Origin: Microcaldota archaeon
GTDB taxonomy: Archaea; Micrarchaeota; Micrarchaeia; Anstonellales; Anstonellaceae
Direction: 5' to 3'
Assembly: GCA_026396355.1 (NCBI GenBank)
Contig: JAPLWY010000099.1
Location: 6,525 to 12,861, forward strand
Length of the DNA: 6,337 nt
In this document: positions 5,009 through 6,337 of the stretch, piece after piece
Numbering within the stretch: the first letter of the stretch is position 1
How the letters are laid out: every line of letters starts with the position of its first letter
Position numbers and translations under genes: made by a program
Notes under the pieces: model-generated
Database searches by the model: none
Seen by the model: only the letters and a program-made list of their open reading frames with translations
What the model was told of the DNA's origin: nothing

Positions 5009-6319
5009 ATGACATTTGCAATAGTTGTCGGAAGCCAATGGGGCGATGAAGGAAAAGGCAAGGTAGTGGACTACTACGCAGCCCAGGCAGATATCGTAGT
5101 GCGCTTCTGCGGAGGCGCAAACGCAGGCCACACCATAGTCTCAGGAGGAAAGAAATTCGCCTTCCACCACCTTCCCTCAGGCGTCCTTTACCCTGAGAAA
5201 ATTAACATAATCGGCAATGGCGTGGTGCTGGAGCCAAAGAAATTCTTCGAGGAGCTTGCCCAGCTTGACGCTGTAGGCATAAAGCCCAACATAAAGATTT
5301 CACCCCGCACCCACCTGGTAATGCCTTACCATATAGCGCTTGACGGCGCAGAGGAAGGCAAGAAAGGCGCGCTTGCAGCAGGCACCACCAAGCGCGGAAT
5401 CGGCCCCTGCTACTCAGACAAGGCAGCTCGCTTCGGAATTCGCGTAGGCGAACTGTTGCAGCCTGCCCTTTTCCGCGAAAAGCTCCACACCATGCATACC
5501 TTGAAGGTAAAGCTTCTCAAGGATGTTTATGGCGTTGACTTCCTCCAAAGCGAGGATGAAATTCACTCCCTTTACAGCGCATACGCGAAAAAGCTTGCGC
5601 CATTTGTAACAGAAACAGGCGACATACTCTCAGACGCTCTTGCAAAAAAGAAAAAAGTGCTCTTTGAAGGCGCGCAAGCCACCATGCTTGACATTGACCA
5701 CGGCATGTACCCATTCGGAACCTCCTCCAATACTTCGGCTGGCGGCGCCTGCACAGGCTCAGGCATTGGTCCCACCGCAATTGATGAAGTGGTCGGGGTA
5801 GTGAAAGTTTACACCAGCCGGGTGGGAAGCGGGCCGCTCCCAACAGAAATAGATGATGATGTTGCAAAATTCATACGCGACAAGGGAGGCGAATACGGAA
5901 CGACTACTGGCAGGCCCAGGCGCATAGGCTGGCTTGACCTTCCCACCCTTCGCTACGCAGCGCAGGTGAATGGCTTGACTGGCTTGGCATTCACGAGATT
6001 GGACACTCTTTCCGGCGTTCAAAAAGTGATGGTATGCACTCATTACGAGCTTGACGGGAAAAAGCTCCTCACCCCTCCTGCAAACTACACTGACATCGCG
6101 CGCTGCAAGCCAATCTACCAGGCATTTGCAGGCTGGGATGATGTTGGCGATGACAAATGGCACGAGTGCGCAAGGAACGGCTTCAAGTCGCTCTCCAAAG
6201 AGGCGCAGGCCTACCTGAAATTCGTTTCAGAGGAGGTCGGCGTGCCGATTTACCTGGTCGGAGTGGGCCCAGGACGGGAAGACACGGTAGTTTTAAAAAG
6301 CATCTTCGGAAGAAAATGA
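5009..6319 (+). CDS. purA: Adenylosuccinate synthetase
   Basis: PurA joins IMP and aspartate using GTP to give adenylosuccinate, the first committed step from IMP to AMP. The 436-residue length is the full-length form found in bacteria and eukaryotes; several thermophilic archaea such as Pyrococcus have a form of about 340 residues. Motifs in order: GSQWGDEGKGK at 8-18 with catalytic D13, NAGHT at 38-42 with catalytic H41, TTKRGIGP at 126-133, EGAQATMLDIDHGMYPFGTS at 220-239 followed by SNTSAGG, the aspartate/IMP loop GTTTGRPRRIGW at 297-308, the guanine-binding TRLDTLSG at 329-336, and GPGREDTV at 420-427. All key residues appear intact, so it should be active. It is cytoplasmic and usually a homodimer. 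It closes the second gene cluster; 18 nt of featureless sequence follow before the window ends. Confidence 0.97.
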   Translation: MTFAIVVGSQWGDEGKGKVVDYYAAQADIVVRFCGGANAGHTIVSGGKKFAFHHLPSGVLYPEKINIIGNGVVLEPKKFFEELAQLDAVGIKPNIKISPRTHLVMPYHIALDGAEEGKKGALAAGTTKRGIGPCYSDKAARFGIRVGELLQPALFREKLHTMHTLKVKLLKDVYGVDFLQSEDEIHSLYSAYAKKLAPFVTETGDILSDALAKKKKVLFEGAQATMLDIDHGMYPFGTSSNTSAGGACTGSGIGPTAIDEVVGVVKVYTSRVGSGPLPTEIDDDVAKFIRDKGGEYGTTTGRPRRIGWLDLPTLRYAAQVNGLTGLAFTRLDTLSGVQKVMVCTHYELDGKKLLTPPANYTDIARCKPIYQAFAGWDDVGDDKWHECARNGFKSLSKEAQAYLKFVSEEVGVPIYLVGVGPGREDTVVLKSIFGRK

Positions 6320-6337
6320 ACATCTTTCGCCAAAACC

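Noticed and set aside
5849..5864. AGATGATGATG-type string suggesting a box C motif of a C/D RNA
   Set aside because: It encodes the acidic IDDDV stretch of PurA, and no paired box D with guide spacing was seen.
6320..6337. Sequence after purA examined for a terminator or next gene
   Set aside because: Only 18 nt are present, with no T tract, promoter or start codon that could be supported.

Overview
The window is archaeal chromosomal DNA. It carries an RNA-exosome gene set (Rrp4, Rrp41, Rrp42), eL43 (L37Ae), RNA polymerase subunit P, an archaeal Brix protein, the KEOPS subunit Pcc1 and prefoldin beta, which is a combination found only in Archaea. A TATA-type promoter and Shine-Dalgarno sites of the form GGTGA or GGAGGT point the same way. 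The sequence alone does not settle the lineage; a euryarchaeal or DPANN-type archaeon would fit. All genes are on the + strand and almost no DNA is non-coding.

Region 1 (1-3166) is the classic archaeal exosome superoperon: the tail of rrp4, then rrp41, rrp42, rpl37ae, rpoP, a Brix-domain gene, pcc1 and prefoldin beta. Gaps are 1 to about 21 nt. Nearly every gene has a Shine-Dalgarno site at the same aligned distance from its start codon. The products link RNA degradation and processing (exosome), ribosome structure and assembly (eL43, Brix), transcription (RpoP), tRNA t6A modification (Pcc1) and protein folding (prefoldin).

Region 2 (3167-3254) is the only real intergenic gap. It holds a good TATA box about 26 nt upstream of a predicted transcription start that lies almost at the next ATG.

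Region 3 (3255-6319) looks like a second transcription unit: a DHH/DHHA1 phosphoesterase (nanoRNase/NrnA-like), a class I SAM-dependent methyltransferase of a type common in bacteria, and full-length adenylosuccinate synthetase (purA). In both junctions the upstream TGA stop lies inside the downstream GGTGA ribosome binding site, which suggests translational coupling. A possible theme is RNA turnover feeding the adenine nucleotide pool, with the exosome making short oligonucleotides, the DHH enzyme finishing them and PurA supplying AMP, but this is inference.

I do not see a wholly undescribed system. The most unusual items are two adjacent hairpin-forming inverted repeats inserted in frame in the DHH gene, an eL43 that lacks a short conserved N-terminal segment, and the DHH-methyltransferase-purA grouping downstream of the exosome operon.
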